From positions 36,027,375 through 36,091,374 of the forward strand of contig CAIIXF020000005.1 of the NCBI GenBank assembly GCA_903813345.2: a stretch of DNA of 64,000 bases, written 5' to 3'. The notes below the pieces were generated by a model. That model was not told the origin of the DNA and did no database searches. It worked only from the letters and a program-made list of their open reading frames with translations. Every line of letters begins with the position of its first letter. Position 1 is the stretch's first letter. The DNA comes from Owenia fusiformis (Eukaryota; Annelida; Polychaeta; Sabellida; Oweniidae). Position numbers and translations under genes: made by a program. Positions 1 to 15,000 of the stretch are shown here, one piece after another.

Positions 1-2875
1 TTTTATTGCCTTATGCACCTTTCTGATACTTACTAGAAGTTCCTATGTCATAGCTGAAAACACTAATTGTCCTTATATATAGTTTAGGTGGGGCTTTAGG
101 GCATTCTTCTTACCAATCCATATGTGAAACAGTACACAAATATGAAAATGCAACATCCTAAATATATTTGAATGTAGCGATAATGAATTGTCCAGAGTTG
201 TCCACTTAGCAGCCTTTGAATAATCAATTGACTCAATTACTCTAAGTCCTAATATGGCCTAAAAGCAATCACCTTAGGATGGATCAATCAAATTACAACA
301 TCATCAGTAGAAATCAAAGAAACCTTGTTTTCCTGTAAAATACTGATTAACTTATCAGTTTAAGGACATAATTTGTAACATTAACTCATTGACCTTATCG
401 TGCTAACAAAATCTAAATAATTGACTCTAGCGATTCGGTTTTAAAAATTTGAAGAGTAAAATTAATGTACGTTGTAAATAATATATAATTTAAGGTAGTA
501 TGCTTGCGTAAATGTTACCACAGACTTGTAAAATATTGGAGCATTTCTCCCAGGAGTTTTGTCAAGTGGGTGCTAAAGTCTCACTTTTCCGTTAATTTCG
601 AGTGGGTGCAAATTAATGTAGATATAAGACTATTAGACTACTTTCATAATCCTATATAGGTGCATCACCTTCTTACCCAAATGCCAGGGGAATTACTATT
701 ATTATATACAATTATTATGTTTTTCTGATTAATAAAGTACAAGCTGCTTAATATTATTATTAAATCAACATGTATCTCATTTGCTGAAATTAACAAGCAT
801 TGCTTCTATTAGTTGTACTTACACAATGATTTTTATTATTAAATTGTGTAAGTTCTATCTAGAGGCATTTTAAATCTAAGCACACTACACTGAATATAAC
901 CACAATGCCTTTAACAAAAATGATGATTGCAAATGTTTGTTAATATGTCGATGTTGATTTTTATTACGTATTCCTAGAAGCTTTCAGTTTATATTGAGCT
1001 TGTATTCTTTCCTCATTGTTGCTTGCATCAGTTCCCATTTGCTTAAATTATCATGATGTAGCGTGGTATTTTTAGCTCACAGGGGTGCTATTGTTACATC
1101 TTCTTTGCATTGGAGAAGATTCTCTAATGCAAGATAGAAGATGTTATTAGTATCAAAATTCCAAAACCTTTATGCCACAGACTAGTGTTGTTGAAGTGGA
1201 ATACTTGATCTAATGGAATATGTGTCAAAACATACTAAAATAAAACCTCTCTAATCTGAACTCTTACTAGGATTGGTATTACAAAACATGGTATTTCAGA
1301 ACATATCAACATATAGAAATGAAATCATTTAGTTGTTAAAACAGCTTGGAACAAATATTAGCTTGTAATTAAGAGACTCTCATTTATGAGGTTTCAGTCA
1401 TTTAAAGCATGTAGGATGGATAGATACGAGCTGAGAGTAAAAGTTGTCACAATTTTTCAATATTTTTTGCTCTCATTATTCCATGTCAGTAAACCATTGA
1501 AAAGTTCAACAGTTCTGAGTTGACTTTATATCAGGATAAGCCTTCTATTTCAAGGTTATCTCTTGCGTCTTAATACCTTCTATATTTTATGAGATATCTT
1601 GATTTTTTTTTTCCGAAATGATATTGGGATTTTAAAAGAAACATTGGTATGCTTTTTGAAAATATCACTTCTTGCATTTTACACTCTCCAGGGTTCTCAC
1701 AAGGAAACATTTGGGGTATTGTAGAAACATTTTCAGTATAACAACTAAGTACAATTCAAAAATATATATTTACTTCATTCCTTTTACAATATACTTTAAA
1801 TTAATGGGTATTTAGTCAAGTTCAGACTGTGGCAACAAACATGGCGTGGTGAATATATTGTGGTTGGAACTTAATAGACTGTGGTGCTGCTCCACAGTCT
1901 AAAAGCTTAGTGAGAGTCTTGCTCTCTGTCACTTCTACTACTAAATTTTATCAATATAGTAATATTACAGTATCTCAGGGATGTTAACAACACAATTATT
2001 TTACTTGTGTGTTCCTGACAAGGTTAACATGTTAGGGCCACCATGATTGACAAGTTCAACCCAAAAGAGTATGTTAACTTGACGTAATCTATGCCAAAAC
2101 CTGAACATCTTTTTAATTTGCCAGTTCCGTATCCGGATGTTGATAAAGTATGGACTTGCTAACTAAACTGCTTATTAAGCAACTGACATCTCAAGTTGCA
2201 AAACATATTTTTTGTTCTGTTATTATTTACCAGAACCTTATAGGCATTTAATTCATTATCTTAAGTAAGATTCTCAGTTTCTCAAGAAAGTTAATTATAT
2301 TTTGAAAGAGGAGTAAAAAATGTCATTCATTTATATAATATTGCATATTCATATACTATTACAATGTATCGTCTATGCTTGGTCTTCACTGCGACCAATA
2401 GGAGCCGAGTGAACAAAGATGCTGAAGTATTTTAGGTTTTATTTTAGCTAAATTACTTTAATTATTCACAACTGTGATATTCCTAAACATCTTTAAACTT
2501 GAATAAATTATTTTATGATAAGAGATAAGATACTTTGCACTTCAGTATTTGCTCATACCTCACATAATAGTATATTCCTTACAAAAATGTTTATTTTCAA
2601 CATGATATCACTTTTAGACTATATATGTCTCTGAGATTAACCTGAGTTTTGCTCTGAGATTAACCTGAGTTTTGCTCTAAAATAAACTAAGAAATAGAGA
2701 TTTAGTGTAATGAGATCATTTATTTTTGAGGGAGGGAAAGGTAGTCCTGTTTTAATCCCCTATGTTACAACCTATCCGCCTTTACTACATACACCTTCTA
2801 AATTGGAGATATTTTCCAGTGACTTAGAGTAAGACACAGTTTCATAACCATAGATATTTGCATTATTTGTTTCAG
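1..2875. other. Intron or upstream sequence of the attractin gene
   Basis: No exon was recognised. The first exon in the window starts in mid-domain (CUB) with a partial codon, so this stretch is the preceding intron. It is AT-rich and without open frames of note. A 23-bp direct duplication (GAGATTAACCTGAGTTTTGC plus 3 bp) sits at about 2632-2679. Confidence 0.7.
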
Positions 2876-3076
2876 ATTAACTGCAAAAAGTGGGTTTATA
2901 AGCGATGGGTACGGTAATTATTCGCTGGACACGAAGTGCACCTGGCTTGTAGACAGCGGAGAGGCAAATACCAAGATTCACCTTCAGATGTTGCAGTTTG
3001 CGACAGAATGTAGCTGGGATCATGTATATATCTATGACGGAGACTCTGTGTTCTCTTCACTTAGAGCTGTATTAAG
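2876..3076 (+). CDS. ATRN: Attractin exon: CUB domain, first part
   Basis: Acceptor TTTGTTTCAG before 2876, donor AG|GTTTGT after 3076. It enters with one base completing a codon and leaves with two bases. It encodes most of the CUB domain, including the GxGNY turn, the CTW strand and FATECSWDHVYIYDGDS, where the Asp/Tyr-Asp positions typical of calcium-binding CUB domains are kept. Confidence 0.93.
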
Positions 3077-6000
3077 GTTTGTTTCATTTTGTTTTTTTTC
3101 TGTATTATACAATTATTCAGTGGTCTCCCCAGCATTTAAGCAAGTGGGCGCAGCACCCACCTGAGAATTTAAAAGACATGCACCCATCTGAGATTTCTTT
3201 TACACCCAATTGAAGATGAGAAAAATCATGTAAAATGGCATATTTTGACCAATTTTGGACGTAAGTGTGAAAATGAGAATTTTGCAGCCACTTGAGAAAA
3301 AATCCTAGGGAGAACACGGTTATTATTATGTATGTATATTGGTAAATAGTTTATGCAAAATAATATTCAACAATATGCCCACTGCTTTGAAGATTGTTGG
3401 AATTTTCCATGAAAATCGAATTTTCCATTTCTTACCAAAGTGGCTGCCTAATGTTGAGATTTCCCAATAATTTCCCGATCTCTTCAAAGAAGGGCTGTAC
3501 TACACTCAAATTGAAGAAATTTTAAATAGATCACAATTATGGTATTGTTTTTCTGATTGTGCCTCAGAAAATTCAGTGGCTGCCAAAAGTAGGAATTGCT
3601 AGAATTTAGAAATCTTTTCAAAGTTGGGTTTCATTTAGTTATATAATTAGGTCGAAAATGTTGTATTGTCTTTATGATTTGTGCCTTTGATACACCCAAA
3701 TGCTTTAATTTGAGGAAATTCTGATATATTTTGTTTTATTGTGCTAAAAAGAATTTTTGTCCATAAATTTTACAAGTAGGTCACTTTGACCTGTATATAT
3801 ATTTATCAAAATCATTTTCCTGAATGATTACAAATTAAATTTGAGTATTGTTACAAAACGTTAATTCTGTTTCTGAGAACAATTCAAGTTGAAGATCATC
3901 CACATCAGTCAATCTAAAAATAACTTTTACAGTTCATGATTTTGATTGACAGCTCTATATTTGGAACATGAAATTGATGTCCTGTGTTAAAACTCCAAGG
4001 TCAAGCTGATCTGGTCACTCTCTAAGACAATTTAAAATCAGATTTTCAGAAAAATTGATCAATTCTATCTTTATATTTCTCAGTCAAAACATATTTATAG
4101 AAAAATTGACCTTCCAAACCATTCTTGTCTATCTTATATGAGTTAAAGTAAGTGGTTTTAATTATGATTGTTTTTGTCTGAAAAGGAGTTTTGCAGTGTT
4201 TTGTTGGACTGTTTTGTCAAAGAATTTCTCATAGAAAGCACAATTCCCCAAATATTTTCAGTTCAGCTGGGGTTCTATTTAACTTTTTTGTGTGATGTAA
4301 TAACCAGTTATACCAAATGAAGATGGCACTGATTCAATCTTTATATAATTCTCATGAGGCGAAGGACCTCTGCTCAACAAGGAATTTTAAATATAGCCAC
4401 TCAATTCAAATAAAGCCGCCATTTTTTGTAAACGATGTAATCTTTGATAACTCAAATTTCAGTTGCTGGATTTGATTCATGTTTTATATGCTGATACGTC
4501 AGAGGCATAGTAATCTTGTCAAGAATCCAAGATGATTGCTGAATTCAAAATAACCGCTTTGTTTCAAAAAAATTTATTTCAATAACTCAAATACTAATTG
4601 ACAGATTTGGTTCATATTCTATATGCCAATGTCTACTTGGCACAAGAAGGAATGCTAGATTCAATTGAAAATGCCCACCATTTATGATTTCTTCTGATAG
4701 TACAAATATCAGTCATGAGTGTAGACTTTGTCAACAGAGACAAAACTGCTACTTGAAGTTCAAAATAAGGAGTGATGCATTAAATTGATTTGTTTGGTGG
4801 GATTTGCTACTCCATGGAATTGCTGTTTTTCTAGTTATCCCTGTATCAATATCACTTTGTTTGACTTGAACAGGAGGTGTACACATCTTCACTTCTCAGG
4901 TGTCTCAGGCAGTTGAAAATGAGCAAGTGAATATGAGATAGACAGATAGGTATTTGTACAAATCTCACTCCTCAAAATAATCAGATGTTTTCTCCCGCAG
5001 AATGTTGAGACTGTTTCTGATGAGATGAACGGTTTTCTTGGCAGAGACTAACTGCAGATCAATGCTACATCACTAAATCTGGAGATGAAATCGCATCAAT
5101 ACTATTTACTCTCTTTAATGTTTATTTCATGTCAGATTGAGCAGCAGATTTTCTACCATTTATATCTCGTACATAATATGTAATGTTTCTATCTTTGTGT
5201 CGCTGTATACCATTTCTTGCTTTTATTCTCCCCTTTTCTCTATTTTCTTCATTTCAAAACATATTGGTTTCATTCCTTGGCAATGGTTAAAGATTGTTCT
5301 GCTTGGATACATTGATTTCTCCCATTAAGATATCAAAACATCAATGAAACGTGAAGATCAATATAATGGTGAATACTTGCAAATGTACCTTTCATGTTTT
5401 TATACAAAATAGAGAAAATTGATATGTAATTGAAAAATCAAGAATGAATGTTCACACTTTCAGTTATGTTGATGTGCTACTAAAGAGCACTTAGTGTTTT
5501 ATTGACCATTGATGGACAGGTATGATTACAGTTACACCTAGCTGTCTATTTAAACACCACTGGATTGGCAAGTGTTCACATTTCAATGGTTTCAACATGG
5601 TTAATTGTTGCAGATTAAAAATTTGACTAAAAAGTGTTCACATTGAGAGGTTTACATATTATCGTGGTTCTATGGTGTTTGGACATGGTTTTACTGTACA
5701 GTAAAACATGTCTAAGTGGAACACCTTTGGTACCTCTAATAAGTGTTCTACTTGGGATCTATTCTACTTATAGAGGTTCATTTAAGATTAAGTCTTTTGA
5801 TCTTGGGACTGAAAAGTATTCCACTGACAGAAGTGTTCCACTTCAAGAGGTGTTCCACTTCTAGAGTGGTTCCATTTTACAGGTTTCACTGTATATTGTA
5901 GTTTTCGAGATCTCTAAAATAAACTAGCCTCTTAGTGCTAGAACTGCCTGTCATATTATAAACATTTGCTCTGTTAGGTCTTAGACCATTATACCAGAAG

Positions 6001-9000
6001 ATCAAGCGGAATTCATCTTGTGGATATGTTTACAATTCTAGCTTGTTTGTGATTGGATTGATGTGTCTGTCAAAGGGAATCAATGCTATTGTTTATTCCA
6101 GTTTGCATAATAGGCAACATTAAGCGATTCTTAGTTCATTACTCTTAATCAAATTGATCCTGTAGTCTTTAACCTTATGGGGAAATCAATAGTACAAGAG
6201 GAGGAAAAGCAAGAAATGAAAACTGTGGCAAGAAGTGTTGAAATTGAATTTTTTGCTTGGTGACCCCTCCATCTTTGAAATGAGTAAGAAATATATTACC
6301 AGTACATTCTAACATACAAAAATCAACTTATTAGTCTTTATCCTTGGCCTTTTGTGGATACATATTTATTAATTGATGCTCTATTATGCTCTAAGAAAAC
6401 TGATTCCATATTCTAACTGTCCTCTTGCAAAGGGTTTCTGTGACGTCTTATTACACTGCCAAATAACTGTTCTACTCAAAATAGAAAAAATCTGATTCTT
6501 CCAGATACTCTGAACAGGAATCTGTTTGAAATATACATATCTCTTCAGTGTTATAATTCTAAACTAGTTTTTATTGCACTCATAGGTGCTATATTGCGAT
6601 CAGTTTTATAGTTTGAATTCCAAAGTATGTACTAGAGAGACACTTGACTAATGAAAAGGGTTTTAGTTTGTATAAACCCTTGTCATGGCAAACACTTGGG
6701 AATATACGAAATACTTAATTATGGAGATGAGCCAGTGATTGAAGATCATCTTTGCTGAAAGGTTTCCCAGTCCTATGGTCTTAGCATTAACACTATATAT
6801 TGTGTGCTCTATATTTATTAAAGATTAGTAAAATTTTAGTAAAACTTAATCTGGTGTTTCAGCATGGAAGTTCATGGCATATTAAAAAATGGGGCTGAAG
6901 AACCATTCACATTGAGGTGTTCAGATTGGATAGGTATTCTGATATACGAGTATACAGGTTTTCTGTAATTTTTATATATAATATGTGTGTCCTTTACATT
7001 TCAGTGGTTTAATCTTAAAACAGAATGCAGCAAATTCATCCAGTCTCCCTGCAATCACACTTAACACAGGGAAGGCGTACTTTCATTTCTACAGCGATGC
7101 TGCATATAATATGAGTGGCTTCAATATATCATACACGTGAGTAGCGCTGTTTGTAACAATGTCGTGCTTGTGAGATTAAATCATAAGATATTTATTATTA
7201 TCCTACACTTAGTGTACTAAATGTATAATAACATGAAAAAATAAATTTGATATTTATTGGCAAAATGAATATCCGGAGGATATCGTAACGATATACTCCG
7301 GGCGGAGGATATCGTGACGATATACTCCGGAAAACCCAATATGCGGAGGATATTGTGACGATATACTCCGCTTGTTGATTTCCCGCCAAATTGACTCTAT
7401 TTGGCATGGAATTAATTTTACAATGATATACATTCAGTACACTCCTTGTAAGTGTAGGATAATAAGAACATCCTATGATTTTTTTCAGAATATCATTTTA
7501 ATCTACTCGGTGATATTGATATATGCACTCGTTCGCTTCGCTCTCTCGTGCAGATATCAATATCACCTCGTAGATAAAAATGATATTCCTCAAAATCATA
7601 GGATATCCTATAAATACACTCTTTAGCTAGATTTTACAGAAACATGTTTTGGGATTTAGCTGTTATATATAAGTTGGTGTAGATGTATAGCGTGATCTTG
7701 ATATCTATCAAGTGAAGTACAAATTTTTTCACAGACTCACATGTTTCTGATACATGAGACAGGAATGGCTAGGCACTCATTTCATTTTCTTTCCTAGAAT
7801 TTTGTTTCTGAATGACTCTAGTAATAAGAAATTTGAAACACATGCCCTAACAACCATTTGTTATTGTCGGCAGATTTAATGGAAACCTCATTATAGTATT
7901 CACCTATATCTGCATATCATTTTATTGGATTGTAGAATGTATTAAAGAGATATTGATAGTATCTAATTTTGTGATTTTATTCATATTTTTTATTTGTCAA
8001 TAGTAAATGTATATCAGTGATTTATAACAAGTCCTTACATGATCCTGTTGTAATAAAAACCAGACAGGATGCCTAGCAACTAGTCTTGTTACTGAGGAGA
8101 CAAGGATAGATATATTTATAGCTTATATTATTATTAATCGTGATATTGAAAACAAAAAAGTTAGCTATTTTTTATCATAACGTATTGAAAAACAATATTG
8201 TGTTAATTAGAAAATAGCTACAGTAAAAAGAAACCCATTACCATAATGTGATAGCACAAGGGGAACATTTAAAAACAGAATAACACTAATTCAGAATGAC
8301 TAATGTGAACACATATTAAATAATGTTAAATAATATTTAAAAATCAGTCATGCTAACATTCATGTAATTTCTCATTAATATTAAGAATAATATAGCTGAC
8401 CCATTTCTTGGGGATTTGCATTAGACTGACTAAGAATACAAGAATATAATCATTCTTATACTCATATCATCTTTCTGTTTCACCTCAGGGCTGAGAAGAT
8501 TTGAGATGTCATGGTTTATCATGATGGAATATAATAGGTATACTGCCCATTAATGCAAGAATAAGGATATTTCCATACATCTAAATCAGCTGTTGGGCTC
8601 AGTTTGGACATACTGAGTTCAAGATGATGTATGATTTAACCGATGTCTCGTTTTCTATTGTTTCAGCATTGCTGGATGCCCCAAAGACTGTTCTGGCCAA
8701 GGGACGTGTAATATATCTGTGTGTATTTGCGATAGCAAGTGGATGGGGGATGCCTGTGACATTCCTAAGTGTCCCAAAGGATGCATCAATGGCACTTGCG
8801 ATACACAGAAAAATATGTGTGTATGTGAACCTGGTTTCAGAGGTATGAGAAAAAATGAAGAAATATCCCTGTACATGAAGTTTCATTTCTGTGATCAGAA
8901 AACAGCATGATAAATATCTAATACCATAGGCTAGTCATTCTGCTTCTGCTTTTTTATCATAATCAATTGAAGAATATATAGAAGAATATATATATAAAGT

Positions 9001-12000
9001 CTTGAAAATCAGGTTTGAATACAATTTGAGATTGAAATTGAGAAATCAAAGGACATGTAACCTGCATAACAAAAAATAACATATGGTAGATACAAGCAAA
9101 CTTAAAAGTAATATGATATAAATGATAATGATAAATAATGATAACTCATAACTGCATATTATATGATCCAGGTATCGACTGCAGTACACCAGACCGCAAG
9201 GGCGTATGGATGCCAGAGATTAGCACAAACACTATAGGAGGCAGGGCCTCACATAAAAGTGTCATATATGGTGCTGATATCTATGTTCTCAGTGGAGACA
9301 ACTTTGGGAATACACCATTTGAAAATATTGTAAAGTAAGTGTAAATGGAAAGTATATAGCTATTATATAATTTTATAAGGGATGATTCATTTTATGTATC
9401 ATGATTGATTTATCAATTGTGTGTAATTAAGATATTTGTGGTATCTGTCATCTCAAATCATTATTGAAAATGGAGCATTTTGAGTACTTTCGCTATTAAA
9501 TGAGAACTTCCTTTGAAAAGAAGTAGAGACCGTTCGTCAAATGAGAAATCTTTTGATGTTACAAGTACAGTTCTTGATGGGTCAGTCAATTTATTTTGAA
9601 CCGTTTTATTTTTTAAATAAATTGTCAAGAAATGGGTTCTGATTGAAAACAGTGCCTCCTTTCATTGCCAATTTCAGTAAACCTTAGCTCTGCTTTTGCC
9701 AGTTGAGATACTTGATGATAGGTCAGTCCGCTAAGTTTGCCAAGAAAGGAGTACTGAATATAAAACAGTGCCTCCTTTCATTGCCAATTTCAGTAAACCT
9801 GAAATTTGCTGTTTTCTAGTTGAAATTCTTGATGATGGGTCAGTTCACTAAGTTTGCCAAGAAAAGGGTACTGAATATAAAACAGTGCCTCCTTTCATTG
9901 CCAATATCAGTAAACCGTAGCTTTGTCTTTTGCCAGTTGAGATACTTGATGATAGGTTAGTCCACTAAGTTTGCCAAGAAAGGGGTACTGAATATAAAAC
10001 AGTGTCTTCTTTCATTGCCAATTTCAGTAAACTGTAGCTTTGTCTTTTGCCAGTTGAGATACTTGATGATACGTTAATCCACTAAGTTTGCCAAGAAAGG
10101 GGTACTGAATATAAAACAGTGTCTCCTTTCATTGCCAATTTCAGTAAACTGTAGCTTTGTCTTTTGCCAGTTGAGATACTTGATGATAGGTTAGTCCACT
10201 AAGTTTGCCAAGAAAGTGGTACTGAATATAAAACAGTGCCTCCTTTCATTGCCAATTTCAGTAAACCTGAACTTTGCTGTTTACTAGTTGAAATTCTTGA
10301 TGATAGCTCAGTCCATTAAGTTTGCCAAGAAAGTGGTACTGAATATAAAACAGTGTCTCCTTTCATTGCCAATTTCAGTAAACCTGATATTTGGTGTTTG
10401 CTAGTTGACATTCTTGATGATGGGTCAGTCCACTAAGTTTGCCAAGAAAGGGGTACTGAATATAAAACAGTGTCTCCTATCATTGCCAATTTCAGTAAAC
10501 CTGATATTTGCTGTTTGCTGGTTGACATTCTTGATGATGGGTCAGTCCACTAAGTTTGCCAAGAAAGGGGTACTGAATATAAAACAGTGCCTCCTTTAAT
10601 TGCCAATTTCAGTAAACCTTATATTTGCTGTTTGCTAGTTGACATTCTTGATGATGGGTCAGTCCACTAAGTTTGCCAAGAAAGGGGTCCTGAATATAAA
10701 ACAGTGCCTGCTTTCATTGCCAATTTCAGTAAATCTGAACTTTGTTGTTTGTTAGTTGAGGTGCTTGATGATAGATCAGTCATTGCCAATTTCAGTAAAT
10801 CTGAACTTTGTTGTTTGCTAGTTGACATTCTTGATGATGGGTCAGTCCACTAAGTTTGCCAAGAAAGGGGTACTGAATATAAAACAGTGTCTCCTATCAT
10901 TGCCAATTTCAGTAAACCTGATATTTGCTGTTTGCTGGTTGACATTCTTGATGATGGGTCAGTCCACTAAGTTTGCCAAGAAAGGGGTCCTGAATATAAA
11001 ACAGTGCCTCCTTTAATTGCCAATTTCAGTAAACCCGATATTTGCTGTTTGCTAGTTGACATTCTTGATGATACGTCAGTCTACTAAGTTTGCCAAGAAA
11101 GGGATACTGAATATAAAACAGTGCCTCCTTCCATTGCCAATTTCAGTAAACCCGATATTTGCTGTTTGCTAGTTGACATTCTTGATGATACGTCAGTCTA
11201 CTAAATTTGCCAATAAAGGGATACTGAATATAAAACAGTGCCTCCTTTAATTGCCAATTTCAGTAAACCTGATCTTTGCTGTTTACTAGTTGAGATACTT
11301 GATGATAGGTCAGCCCACTAAGTTTGCCTCCTTTCATTGCCAATTTCAGTAAACCCAATATTTGCTGTTTGCTAGTTGACATTCTTGATGATACGTCAGT
11401 CTACTAAATTTGCCAATAAAGGGATACTGAATATAAAACAGTGCCTCCTTTAATTGCCAATTTCAGTAAACCTGATATTTGCTGTTTACTAGTTGAGATA
11501 CTTGGTGATAGGTCAGTCCACTAAGTTTGCCAAGAAAGGGGTACTGAATATAAAACAGTGCCTCCTTTCATTGCCAATTTCAGTAAACCTGAACTTTGCT
11601 GTTTACTAGTTGAGATATTGATGATAGGACAGTCCACTAAGTTTGCCAAGAAAGGGGTACTGAATATAAAACAGTGCCTCCTTTCATTGCCAATTTCAGT
11701 AAACCTGATATTTGCTGTTTACTAGTTGAGATGCTTGGTGAAAGGTCAGTCCACTAAGTTTGCCAAGAAAGGGGTACTGAATATAAAACAGTGCCTCCTT
11801 TCATTGCCAATTTTAGTAAACCGTAGCTTTGTCTTTTGCCAGTTGAGATACTTGATGATAGGTCAGTCCACTGAGTTTGCCAAGAAAGGGATACTGAATA
11901 TAAAACAGTGTCTCCTTTCATTGCCAATTTCAGTAAACCTGAACTTTGCTATTTGCTTGTTGAAATTCTTGATGATAGGTCAGTTCACTAAGTTTGCCAA

Positions 12001-15000
12001 GAAAGGGGTACTGGATATAAAACAGTGTTTCCTTTCATTGCCAATTTCAGTAAATCTGAACGTTGTTGTTTGTTAGTTGAGATGCTTGCTAATAGGTCAG
12101 TCCACTGAGTTTGCCAAGAAAGGGATACTGAATATAAAACAGTGCCTCCTTTCATTGCCAATTTCAGTAAACCTTAGCTTTGTCTTTTGCCAGTTGAGAT
12201 ATTTGATGATAGGTTAGTCCACTAAGTTTGCCAAGAAAGGGGTACTGAATTTAAAACAGTGCCTCCTTTCATTGCCAATTTAAGTAAACCTTAGCTTTGT
12301 CTTTTGCCAGTTTAGATACTTGATGATAGGTTAGTCCACTAAGTTTGCCAAGAAAAGGATACTGAATATGAAATAGTGCCTCCTTTCATTACCAATTTCA
12401 GTAAACCTTAGCTTTGTCTTTTGCCAATTGAGATGATTGATGATAGGTCAGTCCACTAAGTTTGCCAAGAAAGGGGTTCTGAATATAAAACAGTGCCGCC
12501 TTTCATTGCCAATTTCAGTAAACCTGAACTTTGCTGTTTACTAGTTGAGATACTTGGTGATAGGACAGTCCACTAAGTTTGCCAAGAAAAGGATACTGAA
12601 TATGAAATAGTGCCTCCTTTCATTACCAATTTCAGTAAACCTTAGCTTTGTCTTTTGCCAATTGAGATGATTGATGATAGGTCAGTCCACTAAGTTTGCC
12701 AAGAAAGGGGTTCTGAATATAAAACAGTGCCGCCTTTCATTGCCAATTTCAGTAAACCTGAACTTTGTTGTTTGTTAGTTGAAATTCTTGATGATACGTC
12801 AGTCCACTAAGTTTGCCAAGAAAGAGGTACTGAATGTAAAACAGTGCCTCCTTTCATTGCCAATTTCAGTAAACCTGAACTTTGCTGTTTACTAGTTGAG
12901 ATACTTGATGATAGGACAGTCCACTAAGTTTGCCAAGAAAGGGGTACTGAATATGAAACAGTGCCTCCTTTCATTGCCAATTTCAGTAAACCTGATATTT
13001 GTTGTTTGCTTGTTGAGATACTTGATGATAGGTTAGTCCACTAAGTTTGCCAAGAAGGGGGTACTGAATATAAAACAGTGCCTCCTTTCATTGCCAATTT
13101 CAGTAAACCTGATATTTGTTGTTTGCTTGTTGAAATTCTTGATGATAGGTCAGTTCACTAAGTTTGCCAAGAAAGGGATACTGAATATGAAACAGTGCCT
13201 CCTTTCATTGCCAATTTCAGTAAACCTGAACTTTCCTGTTTGCCAGTTCAGATGATTGATGATAGGTCAGTCCACTAAGTTTGCCAAGAAAAGGGTACTG
13301 AATATAAAACAGTGCCTCCTTTCATTGCCAATTTTAGTAAACCTGAACTTTGCTGTTTGCTTGTTGAAATTCTTGATGATAGGTCAGTTCACTAAGTTTG
13401 CCAAGAAAGGGATACTGAATATGAAACAGTGCCTCCTTTCATTGCCAATTTCAGTAAACCTGATATTTGTTGTTTGCTTGTTGAGATACTTGATGATAGG
13501 TTAGTCCACTAAGTTTGCCAAGAAAGGGATACTGAATATGAAACAGTGCCTCCTTTCATTGCCAATTTCAGTAAACCTGAACTTTGCTGTTTGCCAGTTG
13601 AGATACTTGATGATAGGTTAGTCCACTAAGTTTGCCAAGAAAGGGATACTGAATATGAAACAGTGCCTCCTTTCATTGCCAATTTCAGTAAACCTGAACT
13701 TTGCTGTTTGCCAGTTGAGATACTTGATGATAGGTCAGTTCACTACGTTTGCCAAGAAAGGGGTACTGAATATGAAACAGTGCCTCCTTTCATTGCCAAT
13801 TTCAGTAAACCTGATATTTGCTGTTTGCAAGTTCAGATACTTGATGATAGGTCAGTCCACTAAGTTTGCCAAGAAATGGGTACTGAATATAAAACAGTGC
13901 CTCCTTTCATTGCCAATTTCAGTAAACCTGAACTTTGCTGTTTACTAGTTGAGATACTTGATGATAGGTCAGCCCACTAAGTTTGCCAAGAAAGTGGTAC
14001 TGAATATGAAACAGTGCCTGCTTTCATTGCCAATTTCAGTAAACCTGATATTTGCTGTTTGCAAGTTCAGATACTTGATGATAGGTCAGTCCACTAAGTT
14101 TGCCAAGAAATGGGTACTGAATATAAAACAGTGCCTCCTTTCATTGCCAATTTCAGTAAACCTGAACTTTGCTGTTTACTAGTTGAGATACTTGGTGATA
14201 GGACAGTCCACTAAGTTTGCCAAGAAAGTGGTACTGAATATGAAACAGTGCCTCCTTTCATTGCCAATTTCAGTAAACCTGATCTTTGCTGTTTGCTTGT
14301 TGAAATTCTTGATGATAGGTCAGTCCACTAAGTTTGCCAAGAAAGTGGTACTGAATATGAAACAGTGCCTCCTATCTTTGCCAATTTCAGTAAACCTGAT
14401 ATTTGCTGTTTGCAAGTTCAGATACTTGATGATAGGTCAGTCCACTAAGTTTGCCAAGAAATGGGTACTGAATATAAAACAGTGCCTCCTTTCATTGCCA
14501 ATTTCAGTAAACCTGAACTTTGCTGTTTACTAGTTGAGATACTTGGTGATAGGACAGTCCACTAAGTTTGCCAAGAAAGTGGTACTGAATATGAAACAGT
14601 GCCTCCTTTCATTGCCAATTTCAGTAAACCTGATATTTGTTGTTTACTAGTTGAGATACTTGATGATAGGACAGTCCACTAAGTTTGCCAAGAAAGGGGT
14701 ACTGAATATGAAACAGTGCCTCCTTTCATTGCCAATTTCAGTAAACCTGATATTTGTTGTTTGCTTGTTGAGATACTTGATGATAGGTTAGTCCACTAAG
14801 TTTGCCAAGAAGGGGGTACTGAATATAAAACAGTGCCTCCTTTCATTGCCAATTTCAGTAAACCTGATATTTGTTGTTTGCTTGTTGAAATTCTTGATGA
14901 TAGGTCAGTTCACTAAGTTTGCCAAGAAAGGGATACTGAATATGAAACAGTGCCTCCTTTCATTGCCAATTTCAGTAAACCTGAACTTTGCTGTTTACTA

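Larger units (their letters stand above)
3077..7004. other. Intron with degraded repeats
   Basis: No coding exon seen. It contains a decayed copy of the element that is intact at 36442-37602 (about 4320-4840; see that entry) and a MITE-like copy at about 5697-5893. The remainder is AT-rich and featureless to me. Confidence 0.7.
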
